Shown here in pieces: positions 33,832-43,323 of a stretch of 64,000 nucleotides of DNA. The translations under genes were made by a program, and so were the position numbers. Numbering within the stretch: the first letter of the stretch is position 1; each line of letters opens with the position of its first letter. The notes beneath the pieces are model-generated. The model saw only the letters and a list, made by a program, of their open reading frames with translations. It searched no databases and was not told the origin of the DNA. Origin of the DNA: Mycobacterium triplex (GTDB lineage: Bacteria > Actinomycetota > Actinomycetes > Mycobacteriales > Mycobacteriaceae); contig NZ_HG964446.1 in the NCBI RefSeq assembly GCF_000689255.1, forward strand, positions 2,197,126-2,261,125, given 5' to 3'.

Positions 33832-34941
33832 GTGAACGCCAGCAGCCGGGTGCGCGTCGCCGTGGTCTTCGGTGGACGCAGCAACGAGCACGCCATTTCG
33901 TGCGTGTCCGCGGGCAGCATCCTGCGCAACCTGGACCCGCAACGGTTCGATGTGGTCGCCATCGGCATCACCCCCGAAGGGTCCTGGGTACTCACCGACG
34001 GCGACCCGGATGCGCTGGCGATCAGCAATCGCCGGCTGCCCGGGGTGACCACCGAGTCGGGAACCGAGCTGGCGCTGCCGGCCGATCCGCGGCGCCGTGG
34101 CCAGTTGGTGTCGCTGCCGCCGGGCGCCGGCGAGGTTCTGGGATCCGTCGACGTGGTGTTCCCGGTGCTGCACGGCCCCTACGGCGAGGACGGCACGATC
34201 CAGGGGCTGCTCGAGCTCGCCGGCGTGCCCTACGTCGGGGCCGGGGTGTTGTCCAGCGCGGTCGGGATGGACAAGGAATTCACCAAGAAGCTGCTTGCCG
34301 CCGAGGGAATTCCGGTCGGGCCGTATGCGGTGCTGCGCCCGTCGGCGCAGACGCTGCCCCCCGAGGAGCGTGAGCGGCTGGGATTGCCGGCGTTCGTCAA
34401 ACCCGCACGCGGGGGTTCGTCGATCGGCGTGAACCGGGTGACGAGCTGGGACGAATTGGCCGCCGCGGTGGACGATGCCCGCCGCCACGATCCGAAGGTG
34501 ATCGTCGAAGCCGCGATCAACGGTCGCGAGCTGGAGTGCGGTGTGCTCGAAATGCCGGACGGCAGCATAGAAGCCAGCACGGTCGGAGAGATCCGGGTGG
34601 CCGGTGTGCGCGGACGCGAGGACGGCTTCTACGACTTCGAGACCAAATACCTCGACGACGCAGCCGAATTGGACGTGCCCGCCAAGGTCGACGACGACAT
34701 CGCCGACGGCGTGCGCCAGTTGGCCATCCGGGCGTTCAAGGCCATCGACTGCCAGGGCCTGGCCCGCGTCGACTTCTTCCTCACCGACGACGGACCGGTG
34801 ATCAACGAGGTCAACACGATGCCGGGGTTCACCACGATCTCGATGTACCCGAGGATGTGGGCGGCCAGCGGCATCGACTATCGGAGTCTGTTGGCGACCA
34901 TGGTCGAGACCGCCATCGCCCGGGGCACGGGTCTGCGCTAA
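33832..34941 (+). CDS. ddlA: D-alanine--D-alanine ligase
   Basis: A 369-residue ATP-grasp ligase that makes D-Ala-D-Ala for peptidoglycan and is a D-cycloserine target. Seen are [47 protein letters not shown], the ATP-grasp metal site [20 protein letters not shown] and [10 protein letters not shown]. The length is close to the 373 residues of M. tuberculosis. It converges with the DUF3515-type gene, and their stop codons overlap by four bases. Confidence 0.95.
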   Translation: MNASSRVRVAVVFGGRSNEHAISCVSAGSILRNLDPQRFDVVAIGITPEGSWVLTDGDPDALAISNRRLPGVTTESGTELALPADPRRRGQLVSLPPGAGEVLGSVDVVFPVLHGPYGEDGTIQGLLELAGVPYVGAGVLSSAVGMDKEFTKKLLAAEGIPVGPYAVLRPSAQTLPPEERERLGLPAFVKPARGGSSIGVNRVTSWDELAAAVDDARRHDPKVIVEAAINGRELECGVLEMPDGSIEASTVGEIRVAGVRGREDGFYDFETKYLDDAAELDVPAKVDDDIADGVRQLAIRAFKAIDCQGLARVDFFLTDDGPVINEVNTMPGFTTISMYPRMWAASGIDYRSLLATMVETAIARGTGLR

Positions 34942-35510
34942 CGCTCGGGTGGCCGGGCGGGGTCGATCGGCACCGCCGTGATGGTGCGATCGATCACCTC
35001 GGAGAGCTGCTGGATCGGTGTCGGCCCGGATCCCGGCGGCAGGGTCAGCGCCAGATACACCGGCCGGTCCACCGTGTACCAGGTGGATCTGCCTGCGTCA
35101 CCGGCGGATTGCTGATCGGCCGCCACCTCGAACCACTGCACCCGGTCGACGATCTGGATCGCGGATCCCACCACGAAGGCGGTCGGACGTTCGAGTCCGC
35201 AGCGCAATACCACCGGCTGGTCGCCGGTTCCGGTGCGCCAGGCGGACGCACCCTCGGGAGCCGGCGCCGCCAGCGGCGCGCGCTGATAGTCGCCGAGCCG
35301 CTGCGGCAAGGCCGCCAGCAGCGCGTCGCATGCGGAGCTGCCGGCCTGCGGCGCCGGCACGGTGGGCAGGGCGACCGGCTCCGGTGGAGCCTCGCGGGTG
35401 GCGGCGATGACGAGCACCACTCCGATCGCGACGACCGCCACCAGGACCGCGGCGATCAACAGTGCCCGCGGTGGTCCGCCTGGGTCGTCGGAGTCCGAAC
35501 CGGTCATCAT
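34938..35510 (-). CDS. DUF3515-family single-pass membrane protein
   Basis: A 190-residue protein. One transmembrane segment ([20 protein letters not shown]) near the N-terminus anchors an extracytoplasmic domain with two cysteines (SSACDALL and VLRCGLERP) that could form a disulfide. It corresponds to Rv2980 (DUF3515), function unknown. The first two codons are ATG-ATG. An upstream ATG near 35558 would add 16 residues. It is divergent from thiL. M. tuberculosis has insertion-sequence genes between these two; none are here. Confidence 0.8.
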   Translation of the reverse strand: MMTGSDSDDPGGPPRALLIAAVLVAVVAIGVVLVIAATREAPPEPVALPTVPAPQAGSSACDALLAALPQRLGDYQRAPLAAPAPEGASAWRTGTGDQPVVLRCGLERPTAFVVGSAIQIVDRVQWFEVAADQQSAGDAGRSTWYTVDRPVYLALTLPPGSGPTPIQQLSEVIDRTITAVPIDPARPPER

Positions 35511-35657
35511 CGCCGGGCCGTCGACGCCCGTGGCATCGACCACCCGGGCACCTCCCATCTCATACACTGGCGCCGTCCGCTCGCGCGGGCAGGGACCAAA
35601 CTTACCGCAGGTGGGACCGCTGTACGAGAGCCTCACCTGGGCGGTGCAGGAGGTGAT

Positions 35658-36626
35658 GTGGGCGAAGACGCTGCCGGGGAGTCGCCCACCTTGGGGCAGC
35701 TCGGCGAATTCGGCGTCATCGACCGGCTGGTGCGTGGCCGCAGTCAGCCCGATGCCGTGCTGCTCGGGCCCGGTGACGACGCGGCGGTGGTGTCGGCCGG
35801 CGACGGCCGCAGCGTGGTGTCGACCGACATGCTGGTGGCAGGCCGGCATTTCCGCCTGGACTGGTCCACGCCGCACGATGTCGGCCGCAAGGCCATCGCG
35901 CAAAACGCCGCCGACATCGAGGCGATGGGCGGGCGGCCCACGGCGTTCGTCGTCGGCTTCGGTGCTCCGGCCGATACGCCGACGGCGCACGCGGCCGCGC
36001 TGGTCGACGGAATGTGGGACGAGGCGGCGCGAGTCGGCGCCGGCATCGTCGGCGGCGATCTGGTCAGCGCGCCGCTGTGGGTGCTGTCGGTGGCGGTGCT
36101 GGGCGACCTGGGCGGTCGGGCGCCGGTGTTGCGCGCGGGGGCAAAACCCGGCGCCGTGGTTGCCGTCGCCGGTGAACTGGGCCGCTCGGCTGCCGGATAC
36201 TCGCTGTGGCACAAGGCGATTGGTGGATTCGACGAACTGCGTGCCCGCCATCTGGTGCCCGCCCCGCCGTACGGCCAGGGCGCGGTGGCCGCGGTTGCGG
36301 GCGCGCAGGCGATGATCGACATTTCCGACGGCCTGGTCGCCGATCTGCGGCACGTTGCCGACTCCTCGGGTGCGGGTATCGACTTGTCCACCGCGGCACT
36401 GCAGCCCGACCGCGACGCGCTGAGCGCGGCGGCCGCGGCGGCCGGCGTCGATCCATGGTCGTGGGTGCTGGGCGGCGGCGAAGATCACGCCCTGGTGGCC
36501 TGTTTCGCCGGCCCGGTGCCGTCCGGGTGGCGCGTCATCGGGCAGGTGCTCGACGGGCCGGCCCGGGTGCTCGTCGACGGCGCCGAGTGGCAGGGATACG
36601 CGGGCTGGCAGTCGTTCGCGGGTTAG
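35658..36626 (+). CDS. thiL: Thiamine-monophosphate kinase
   Basis: A 322-residue enzyme of the AIR-synthase-like fold that phosphorylates thiamine monophosphate to the active cofactor. The N-terminus has GEFGVIDRLV and LLGPGDDAAVV (metal/ATP). KAIAQNAADIEAMGGRP, IVGGDLVSAP and AMIDISDGLVADLRH follow. The GTG at 35658 has GGAGG 4 bases upstream. The open frame extends far to the left but overlaps ddlA and the DUF3515 gene. ung starts 9 bases after the stop. Confidence 0.93.
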   Translation: MGEDAAGESPTLGQLGEFGVIDRLVRGRSQPDAVLLGPGDDAAVVSAGDGRSVVSTDMLVAGRHFRLDWSTPHDVGRKAIAQNAADIEAMGGRPTAFVVGFGAPADTPTAHAAALVDGMWDEAARVGAGIVGGDLVSAPLWVLSVAVLGDLGGRAPVLRAGAKPGAVVAVAGELGRSAAGYSLWHKAIGGFDELRARHLVPAPPYGQGAVAAVAGAQAMIDISDGLVADLRHVADSSGAGIDLSTAALQPDRDALSAAAAAAGVDPWSWVLGGGEDHALVACFAGPVPSGWRVIGQVLDGPARVLVDGAEWQGYAGWQSFAG

Positions 36627-36629
36627 GGT
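36624..36629 (+). promoter_or_regulatory. Candidate -10 box of ung overlapping the thiL stop
   Basis: TAGGGT includes the thiL stop codon and ends 6 bases before the ung GTG. It may give ung a separate leaderless transcript. Confidence 0.3.
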
Positions 36630-36635
36630 TGCGCG

Positions 36636-37319
36636 GTGACCGCACGACCGTTGAGTGAACTCGTCGAGCAGGGGTGGGCGGCCGCACTCGAGCCGGTGGC
36701 CGAGCAGGTGACCAAGATGGGGCAGTTTCTGCGAGACGAGCTCGCGGCCGGCCGCAGGTATCTGCCCGCAGGGCCGAACGTATTGCGCGCCTTCACCTTT
36801 CCATTCGATCAGGTGCGGGTGCTGATCGTCGGGCAAGACCCCTACCCGACACCCGGCCACGCGGTGGGTCTGAGCTTCTCGGTGGCCCCTGAGGTGCGTC
36901 CGCTCCCGCGCAGCCTGTCCAACATCTTCGACGAATACTCCGCCGACCTGGGATACCCGCAGCCCTCGTGCGGCGATCTGACGCCGTGGGCGCAGCGCGG
37001 GGTGCTGCTGTTGAACAGGGTTCTGACGGTGCGGCCGAGCAACCCGGCGTCGCATCGCGGCAAGGGCTGGGAGGCCGTCACCGAGTGCGCCATCCGCGCA
37101 CTGGTCGGGCGGTCGCAGCCGATGGTGGCGATCCTGTGGGGTCGCGATGCGTCGACGCTCAAACCGGTGCTGGCAGAGGGCAATTGCGTGGCGATCGAGT
37201 CGCCGCACCCCTCGCCGCTGTCGGCCTCACGCGGATTCTTCGGCTCGCGTCCGTTCAGCCGCGCCAACGAATTACTCGCCGGGATGGGAGCAGAGCCGGT
37301 CGACTGGCGGCTGCCCTAG
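36636..37319 (+). CDS. ung: Uracil-DNA glycosylase (family 1)
   Basis: A 227-residue glycosylase that removes uracil from DNA to start base-excision repair. The water-activating loop is [17 protein letters not shown] and the minor-groove loop is [18 protein letters not shown], both hallmark motifs. Length equals the family. It follows thiL as in M. tuberculosis (Rv2976c). Downstream lies copy B of the 61-bp palindrome, and then the second accessory segment begins. Confidence 0.95.
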   Translation: MTARPLSELVEQGWAAALEPVAEQVTKMGQFLRDELAAGRRYLPAGPNVLRAFTFPFDQVRVLIVGQDPYPTPGHAVGLSFSVAPEVRPLPRSLSNIFDEYSADLGYPQPSCGDLTPWAQRGVLLLNRVLTVRPSNPASHRGKGWEAVTECAIRALVGRSQPMVAILWGRDASTLKPVLAEGNCVAIESPHPSPLSASRGFFGSRPFSRANELLAGMGAEPVDWRLP

Positions 37320-37339
37320 GCTACGCCCGTCTGCTGTTA

Positions 37340-37400
37340 CGCGAGACTTAAACGTCGTACACGTCCTGCGGCGTGTCGTGTGCGCAGGTTGAGTGTCGCG
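37340..37400. repeat. 61-bp palindromic element, copy B
   Basis: Second copy of the element at 17667-17727. CGCGAGACTTAAAC, then a 16-base variable spacer, GGCGTGTCGTGTGCG, a 4-base variable spacer and TTGAGTGTCGCG. The ends are inverted to each other, and an inner ACACG/CGTGT pairing is possible here. It lies in the 102-base gap between convergent ung and an SDR gene, at the edge of the second accessory segment. Confidence 0.75.
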
Positions 37401-37421
37401 AGCCAGCGGGCCGCAAGGATC

Positions 37422-38252
37422 CTACGACTCCGGGAAGTTGACGTCCTTCGTGACGGCCTTCCACTCTTCGATCGACGCCGACATCGCGGCGATCTTGTCG
37501 CGCATGGCCTTCAGCACGTCGCGGCCCAGCAGCAGCCGCAGCGGCGGCTCGTCCAGCGTGGTCACCATCAGCACCGCCTCGGCCACCTTCTTCGGGTCGC
37601 CCGGCAGGTGATCGGCGAACTGCTTGATCAGGTCCTTACGCGCCGCCACGTCGGCGTAGGCGGCGATCGGGCTGGCCGACTCCTTCATCGACCGCGTTGC
37701 CCAGTCGGTGCGGAAGGCGCCCGGCTCGATCGCGGTCACCTTGATGCCCAGCGGCCGCACCTCGGCGGCCAGCGCCTCGGTCACCGCCTCGAGCGCGAAC
37801 TTGGTCGACGAGTAATAGGCGTTGGGCGGGTTGGCCACCAGGCCGGTCATCGACGAGATGTTGATGATGTGGCCGGCGCCGCGGGCGCGCATCGCGGGCA
37901 ATACCGCCTTGATCATGTCGACGGCCCCGAAGTAGTTGACGTCGAACAACTTTCGCACCTCGGCGTCCTCACCCTCTTCCACCGAGGACAGGTAGCCGTG
38001 ACCGGCGTTGTTGACCAGGACGTCGATCCCGCCGAACGCGTCGTCGGCGGCCGACACCGCGGCGGCGATCTGGGCGGCATCGGTGACGTCGAGAGCCACC
38101 GCCACGGCCCGGTCGCCGAATTCGTCGGCGAGATCGGTCACCGCCTCGGCCCGGCGCGCGGTCACCACCACGCTGTGGCCGGCTTCCAAAGCGGCGCGCG
38201 CGATTTCGCGGCCGAAGCCGGTGGAGCAGCCGGTGATCAGCCAGCGTGCCAT
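37422..38252 (-). CDS. Short-chain dehydrogenase/reductase
   Basis: A 276-residue classical SDR. The cofactor motif is ITGCSTGFGREIAR at residues 6-19. LDVTD, NNAGHGY, ISSMTG and the catalytic YYSSTKFAL follow in order, and IEPGAFRTDWA comes after the active site. It resembles the broad group of SDRs annotated as oxidoreductases of fatty or steroid alcohols; the substrate is not evident. It is the last gene of a tight four-gene reverse-strand operon, 2 bases after the DUF1214-like gene. Confidence 0.88.
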   Translation of the reverse strand: MARWLITGCSTGFGREIARAALEAGHSVVVTARRAEAVTDLADEFGDRAVAVALDVTDAAQIAAAVSAADDAFGGIDVLVNNAGHGYLSSVEEGEDAEVRKLFDVNYFGAVDMIKAVLPAMRARGAGHIINISSMTGLVANPPNAYYSSTKFALEAVTEALAAEVRPLGIKVTAIEPGAFRTDWATRSMKESASPIAAYADVAARKDLIKQFADHLPGDPKKVAEAVLMVTTLDEPPLRLLLGRDVLKAMRDKIAAMSASIEEWKAVTKDVNFPES

Positions 38253-38254
38253 CG

Positions 38255-39499
38255 CTAGGCCGTCCCTTCCGGCAGGCGGCGCAGATAGGCCTTGCGCCGC
38301 TCGGCCAGTTCGGTAGCCCGCTGCGAGGCGCTGACCCGCGGCAAATGCGGCACCTCGGTGTCGAGTCGGTCCAGCTTGATCACCCGTCCGCGGGCACCCA
38401 GGTCCTCGCGCGGGCCGTTGTCGCCGAACTCCGCCATGCGCAGGGTCAGGATGGCCTCGCGCAGGCCGTCGGAGTCGATCCAGTTCGCGACGCCGGGGTC
38501 GACGGGCGAGATCACGTAGGTGTAGGTGCCGTCCTCGTTCGGGATCGACTGCGCCTTGTTGAGGCTGCCGGTGCGGTCGACGAGATCGAGTGTGGTGCCC
38601 CAGATATTGCTCAGCGGAACCGTGAAGTATTCGGCGCCACCGTCGCTGAGGTCGACGACGAACGCCTCGTCGGGCTCGAGTTCGAAACGGCCCATCACGT
38701 AGACCTGGTTACGCATCGCGCCGACCTTGTCCGCCGACCAGGCCAGGTCGAAGTGGTTGGCCGGCATCTTGTACACGCCATGGCTGAGTTTGCCGGTGAA
38801 GTTCGCAAAATACGACATCATCGCCGCGGTCGCCTCGGCCTGCTCGTCGAGCGTGCGCGCCGGAGTCGTCGGTGCGCCGCCGAGTCGTTGCACCTCAATA
38901 TGATTGGGGTCGTCGCGGGCCCAGTCCAGTAGCACGTCGCGGATGTAGAACTCGTGGGCTTCCGGCGAGGTCTGCACGTGGTTTTCCCGCCCGTTGGCCG
39001 GGTCGGCGTCGACGGTGATCGTGTAGCTGCCGTCGGAATCGACCGCCATGGTGCGGCCGTTGAGCACGTTGACGGTGCCCATGTGCGCGTCCCACAGCGT
39101 GAAGTAGTTCTCGGTCATGCGATGCGCGCCGACGCGGCCGCGGATCTCGTAGCGCTCGTCGCCGGAGATCGGGATCACCCGATACACACTGTCGGGATTG
39201 TCGATGCCCCAACGTGATCCGGGAATGCGCCGGCCCCCCACCGGATGTGCCAGCCGGGTGATGCAGGTGACCTTGGGCCGCAGCTTGTCCTGGTTTGACG
39301 ACCACATCGCCGCGGAGAACATCACCTCGGCGAAGGAATCGTCGAAGCGCTCGCGCATCGCGTCGGACGCCTTGGCCCGGCCCAGCCAGGTTTCGGCCAC
39401 CTTTCGATAGGCGGCCTTGACTACTGGGTGTTCGATCAGGTCGAGGGCGGCGAGCTCCTGCTCGTGCTGGGATACCGTCGCGACGGGATCGTCAGGCAT
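38255..39499 (-). CDS. DUF1214-like protein of unknown function
   Basis: A 414-residue protein without signal peptide or membrane segment. The C-terminal third (GTYTYVISPVDPGVANWIDS, then GLREAILTLRMAEF) resembles the DUF1214/DUF1254 group, and the middle has YTITVDADPANGRENH. I do not recognise catalytic residues. The ATG at 39499 overlaps the end of the sulfotransferase gene by 8 bases, so the two are translationally coupled. Its steady company with a sulfotransferase, a SnoaL-like protein and SDRs suggests a metabolic role on a lipid or steroid, but this is inference. Confidence 0.75.
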   Translation of the reverse strand: MPDDPVATVSQHEQELAALDLIEHPVVKAAYRKVAETWLGRAKASDAMRERFDDSFAEVMFSAAMWSSNQDKLRPKVTCITRLAHPVGGRRIPGSRWGIDNPDSVYRVIPISGDERYEIRGRVGAHRMTENYFTLWDAHMGTVNVLNGRTMAVDSDGSYTITVDADPANGRENHVQTSPEAHEFYIRDVLLDWARDDPNHIEVQRLGGAPTTPARTLDEQAEATAAMMSYFANFTGKLSHGVYKMPANHFDLAWSADKVGAMRNQVYVMGRFELEPDEAFVVDLSDGGAEYFTVPLSNIWGTTLDLVDRTGSLNKAQSIPNEDGTYTYVISPVDPGVANWIDSDGLREAILTLRMAEFGDNGPREDLGARGRVIKLDRLDTEVPHLPRVSASQRATELAERRKAYLRRLPEGTA

Positions 39500-40691
39500 G
39501 CGCTGTTCCTCCGATGTGCTGTCCAAAACGTTTGTGGTACAAGGTGAATCGCTCGTCAACCTGCTCGGGGCGCAGGCCATAGTTCGCCAGGCCGTAGGGC
39601 GGGCGCGCGGCCTCGCGGGGACGCTCCCGCAGCCAGGCCCGCATCGCGTCCTCGGCGGCGGCGTCGAGCGGCAGGCCGATCGCGTCGTAGACGCGGGCCA
39701 CCTGCCCGATCGGATCGGCCACCGCGTCGTCGAATCCGATGTCGGTCACCACCGCGGCCTCTCCGCCGGTTTCCGAGGCCCAGCCGTCGCGGGTCGACAT
39801 GGCCCGGTCATTGGTCCAGCCCATCCGCTGTAACCATTGCGCGCCCACCCGTTGCACGTCCACGGTGTCGGCGTGCATCGCGTGCAGGGTGGCGTTCAGG
39901 CTGGCCCCCGACGCGATCGTGGTGCGCGGGTCGCGGTGCATGTGCACGATGTGCAGGTCGGGAAACCGTGCCCGCAGCAGATCCAGATAACCCAGATGCG
40001 CCGGCGATTTGAGCACCCAGCGCTGTGCCTGCAGGCCTTGCTGCCGCTTCTGCCAACCGATGAACTGCAGCATCCGGTGCAGGTAGTCGTAGGCGGGGGA
40101 GAAGTCCTGCTCGTCCAGCCAGGACCGGTAATACGGAAGGTGCGCACCGGATTCGGGGACATGCGACAGGAATGCGTCGGCCAGAAACACGATCTCTTCC
40201 TCGGCCTCGCGGGCGTACATCGGGTGGATGGCGAACAGATCCGGCGCCAACTCACGCGATTTCGCCTCTCGCGCTTCGCTGATCGCGATGCGCGGATCGG
40301 CGGCGGCACCGAACTGATAGTCGAGTTTGGGCGCGACCTCGACGACCTCCCAGCCGTAGGCGCAGACGAAACGCGGGTCGGCGGCCAGCAGTCGCTGCAC
40401 CAGGGTGGTGCCGCTGCGCATCATCCCGACGACGACGATCGGCGCGGCGACCCGCTCGGCGAGGATCTCCGGGTGGCGGCGGATCCACTCCTGGGTTCGA
40501 AGTCGCATCCGCAGGCTGTGCACCAGACCCGAGCGCAGGATGTGCACGCCGATCGTGTTGAGGTCGGCGCGTGCGTAGTCGTCCAGCAGTACCCGCAGCG
40601 GGCCCTCGAATTCGCCCGGGCCCCAATCGGTTAGCGCTTCCTTGCGCTGGGCATCGCCCAGCACCGTGTCGAAGTCGAACGAGGAGTCCAC
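39492..40691 (-). CDS. Sulfotransferase-family protein
   Basis: A 399-residue protein of the mycobacterial sulfotransferase group. The 5'-phosphosulfate loop VVGMMRSGTTLVQRLL lies at residues 87-102. The 3'-phosphate-binding region is likely HMHRDPRTTIASGASL, and a substrate-facing WVLKSPAHLGYLDLL precedes it. Such enzymes move sulfate from PAPS to hydroxyls of lipids or sterols, though many members are uncharacterised. The GTG start lies 4 bases after the SnoaL-like stop. Confidence 0.85.
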   Translation of the reverse strand: MDSSFDFDTVLGDAQRKEALTDWGPGEFEGPLRVLLDDYARADLNTIGVHILRSGLVHSLRMRLRTQEWIRRHPEILAERVAAPIVVVGMMRSGTTLVQRLLAADPRFVCAYGWEVVEVAPKLDYQFGAAADPRIAISEAREAKSRELAPDLFAIHPMYAREAEEEIVFLADAFLSHVPESGAHLPYYRSWLDEQDFSPAYDYLHRMLQFIGWQKRQQGLQAQRWVLKSPAHLGYLDLLRARFPDLHIVHMHRDPRTTIASGASLNATLHAMHADTVDVQRVGAQWLQRMGWTNDRAMSTRDGWASETGGEAAVVTDIGFDDAVADPIGQVARVYDAIGLPLDAAAEDAMRAWLRERPREAARPPYGLANYGLRPEQVDERFTLYHKRFGQHIGGTAHA

Positions 40692-40695
40692 GCGT

Positions 40696-41139
40696 TCAGA
40701 ACTTCAGGTGCTGGCTGACGTCGCCGATCTGGTCGACGAACATGATGCGGCTGTCGAACCACCAGGCGCCGTTCACCCGGTGGAAGGTGTCCTTGTAGTG
40801 GCCGGTGACGATCACCTGCAGCGGAAGGTCGGGGGTGGCCTGCGTGACGCAGTAGTAGGAGGTGCTGCGCGCGGTGCCCGCGGCCTCGTCGATGTGCAGC
40901 TGCACATTGCTGGTGTGGTGTTTGGTTTTCGGGGTGCCGTCGTCGTAGATCCGGGTGGCCATCTCGTACATCTGCCGCACCCGCGCGGACCCCTCGAACA
41001 CCGTCTCCGGCGGACCGTCCTGGACGCCGCAGATGCGCCCATGCTCGAAAAGCCCGGCCACCCCGTCGAGATCACCGCCGTCGAGAAGCTCGGCGTAGGT
41101 GTAGATCAGGTTGGTGATTTCGCGCCCGCTGTCGCTCAT
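40696..41139 (-). CDS. SnoaL-like / NTF2-fold protein
   Basis: A 147-residue cone-shaped NTF2-fold protein (ITNLIYTYAELLDGGDLDGVAGLFEHG is the typical start; core YTYAELLDGGDLDGVAGLF). VHHTSNVQ-type and WWFDSRIMFVDQIGD segments follow. Members are isomerases, cyclases or dehydratases of polyketides and steroids, or have no known activity. It is the first gene of the reverse-strand operon. The ATG at 41139 was chosen because the longer frame runs into the divergent promoter. Confidence 0.82.
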   Translation of the reverse strand: MSDSGREITNLIYTYAELLDGGDLDGVAGLFEHGRICGVQDGPPETVFEGSARVRQMYEMATRIYDDGTPKTKHHTSNVQLHIDEAAGTARSTSYYCVTQATPDLPLQVIVTGHYKDTFHRVNGAWWFDSRIMFVDQIGDVSQHLKF

Positions 41140-41209
41140 GCCAAGCCACTCCTGTGCCGTTTGCAGACCATGTTGGCAGAACTGACCCAACTTACATAGA
41201 ACCGGCCAT

Positions 41210-41215
41210 TACTCT
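41210..41215 (+). promoter_or_regulatory. Probable -10 box of the forward SDR pair (leaderless-type)
   Basis: TACTCT ends 8 bases before the GTG at 41224 in the 84-base divergent gap. The same gap must hold the promoter of the reverse operon. TATGTA on the reverse strand near 41193-41198 is a possible -10 for it. Confidence 0.4.
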
Positions 41216-41223
41216 TAGTCGCC

Positions 41224-42114
41224 GTGACGATACCTTGGACGCCGAGCCGCCTCGGCAACTTGACCGGCAAACGAGTCATCGTGACGGGCGCGACCAACGG
41301 CGTCGGGCTGGGCACCGCGCACGCGCTGGCCAAGGCCGGCGCCCACGTGATCCTGGCCGTGCGCAACACCGAGCTGGGTAAGCAGCGGGCCGCGAACATG
41401 GACGGCCTGACGTCGGTGATCGAGCTCGATCTCGCGGACCTGTCGTCGGTGCGCGCTTTCGTCGATCAGGTCGACGGGGACATCGACATTCTGATCAACA
41501 ACGCCGGCACGCTCACCGACCGTCGCAAGGAAACCGTCGACGGCTTCGAGATGACGATCGGCACCAATCTGCTCGGACCGTTCGCATTGACCAATCTGTT
41601 GCTGCCCCGGGTGCGTTCGCAGATCATCAACGTCGGCTCCGACGCGCACAAGTCGGCCACCCTGCGACTCGACGACATGCACCTGCGGCGCAACAAGTGG
41701 ACGCGGCTGGGCTCCTACGCGCAGTCCAAGCTCGCGGTCATGCTGTGGGGGCTCGAGCTTGACCGGCGGCTGCGTGCCGCCGGATCGCCGATCGTCACTC
41801 AGCTCACTCACCCCGGATGGGTGGCCTCGAACCTGTCGAATATCTCGGACGCGCCGTTGATGTCGTTGGTGCAAAAGGGTGTCACGGTGGTGGCCGACCG
41901 GTTCGCCAACGACATCGACGAAGGCGCGGCGACCACCCTGTACTGCATCAGCGAACCGGTGCCGCCGGGTAGCTTCGTCGGTGTCAGCGGCAGGTTCGGC
42001 CTGCGCGGCGAGCCGGCGCTGATCGGCCGCACACCGCTGGCGTCCGACTACGACGTGGCCGCCCGCCTGGTGGCGTTCGCCGAAGAACAGACCGGAACCA
42101 GGCTGGAGGTATAG
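41224..42114 (+). CDS. Short-chain dehydrogenase/reductase, retinol-dehydrogenase-like
   Basis: A 296-residue SDR. The motif VTGATNGVGLGTAHALA is near residue 20. NNAGT and the active site YAQSKLAVMLWGLEL follow. The C-terminus resembles the retinol dehydrogenase/WWOX-like group annotated widely in mycobacteria. The substrate is unknown. The stop is 2 bases before the next SDR gene, so the two form an operon divergent from the sulfotransferase operon. Confidence 0.88.
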   Translation: MTIPWTPSRLGNLTGKRVIVTGATNGVGLGTAHALAKAGAHVILAVRNTELGKQRAANMDGLTSVIELDLADLSSVRAFVDQVDGDIDILINNAGTLTDRRKETVDGFEMTIGTNLLGPFALTNLLLPRVRSQIINVGSDAHKSATLRLDDMHLRRNKWTRLGSYAQSKLAVMLWGLELDRRLRAAGSPIVTQLTHPGWVASNLSNISDAPLMSLVQKGVTVVADRFANDIDEGAATTLYCISEPVPPGSFVGVSGRFGLRGEPALIGRTPLASDYDVAARLVAFAEEQTGTRLEV

Positions 42115-42116
42115 GC

Positions 42117-42938
42117 ATGGGCGAACTCGACCACTCGGTCGCCGTCATCACCGGTGCGGCGCGCGGCCAGGGCCGCAGCCACGCGGTGGCGCTCGCCGAG
42201 CAGGGCGCCGACATCATCGCCGTGGACATCTGCGCCGATATCGACGCGATTCCCTACCCATTGGGGACCAAAGCCGACCTCGACGAGACCGTAAAGCTGG
42301 TCGAAGCCGCAGGTCGCAGGGCGGTTCCCGGCGTTGCCGACGTCCGCGACCTGGCGCAGTTGGAGGCCGCGGTGCAGGCCGGCGTCGACGAGCTCGGCGA
42401 GGTGGACATCGTCATCGCCAACGCGGGGGTGGTGGCGATCGGCGACACCGAAGCCCGCAGCGAGCCGGTGTTCAACTCGATCGTCGACACCAACCTCAAG
42501 GGGGTCTGGCACACGCTGCTCGCGACGGTGCCGTCGATCGTCCGCAAGGGCCGCGGCGGCTCGATCGTGATGATCAGCTCGTCGCAGGGGCTGACCGGCA
42601 AAGGCGGTGACGGGAGTGCGGCGATGTTCGCCTACGCCGCGTCCAAGCACGGCGTGGTGGGGCTGATGCGTTCGGCCGCCAATGCCTATGCGCCGCACAA
42701 GATTCGGGTCAATTCGGTCCACCCGGCCGGTGTGACGACGCCGATGATCCTCAACGACTTCGTGGTGAACCGGATGCTGGAGAATCCGAATCCGGCCGTC
42801 TCCCAGATGTTGTTGCCCGACGTGCCGCTGGTCGAGCCGCAAGACGTGACCGAAGCGGTGCTGTGGCTGGCCGGTCCCCGGGCGCGCTACGTGACGGGCG
42901 TGTCGATACCCGTCGACGCCGGGCACATCGTGATGTGA
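42117..42938 (+). CDS. Mycofactocin-coupled SDR-family oxidoreductase
   Basis: A 273-residue SDR whose N-terminus [20 protein letters not shown] and following GADIIAVDIC are the diagnostic start of the mycofactocin-associated SDR subfamily. These enzymes hold a non-exchangeable NAD that is recycled through the mycofactocin redox peptide. The active site YAASKHGVVGLMRS and the C-terminal YVTGVSIPVDAGHIVM are intact. The mycofactocin synthesis genes are not in this window. It converges with rpmB, with 9 bases between stops. Confidence 0.9.
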   Translation: MGELDHSVAVITGAARGQGRSHAVALAEQGADIIAVDICADIDAIPYPLGTKADLDETVKLVEAAGRRAVPGVADVRDLAQLEAAVQAGVDELGEVDIVIANAGVVAIGDTEARSEPVFNSIVDTNLKGVWHTLLATVPSIVRKGRGGSIVMISSSQGLTGKGGDGSAAMFAYAASKHGVVGLMRSAANAYAPHKIRVNSVHPAGVTTPMILNDFVVNRMLENPNPAVSQMLLPDVPLVEPQDVTEAVLWLAGPRARYVTGVSIPVDAGHIVM

Positions 42939-42947
42939 GGGCGGCGG

Positions 42948-43142
42948 CTAGCCGCGGACGACCTTGCCGGCCTTGATGCAGGACGCGCAGACATTGAGGC
43001 GCTGCTTGTTGCCGCCGGGCCGCGCCACGACGTGCACCGTCTGGACGTTCGGGTCCCAGCGCCGGCTGGTGCGCCGGTGGGAGTGCGACACCGACTTACC
43101 GAAGCCGGGGCCTTTCCCGCAGATATCGCACACAGCGGCCAT
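42948..43142 (-). CDS. rpmB: 50S ribosomal protein L28
   Basis: A 64-residue ribosomal protein with MAAVCDICGKGPGFG at the start and CASCIKAGKVV at the end. The four cysteines in two CxxC pairs make it the zinc-binding C+ form, expressed when zinc is sufficient. GAGGAG precedes the ATG. It is divergent from fakA. Confidence 0.96.
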   Translation of the reverse strand: MAAVCDICGKGPGFGKSVSHSHRRTSRRWDPNVQTVHVVARPGGNKQRLNVCASCIKAGKVVRG

Positions 43143-43323
43143 CGTTCAAGCTCCTCAGATGTTCGGGGTTCGGCGCGTAGAGATCGCGCCGCGACAGCCC
43201 AGGATACCGACTGTGGTGGGCAACCACCAAAACGATCCACAACAGAGCGTCGGCTTACCTCTGACGGTGTCGCAGCCGCTGGCTAGGCTCAATAGGCCGG
43301 TCGGCGGAGGAGGTGGGTCAGAA

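Noticed and set aside
35511..37208. Upstream extension of the DUF3515 frame across thiL and ung
   Set aside because: Antisense to two solid genes and without motifs.
37320..43142. Transposase or integrase at the edges of the second accessory segment
   Set aside because: I looked for transposase, integrase or tRNA attachment sites and saw none. Only the 61-bp palindrome lies at the left edge.
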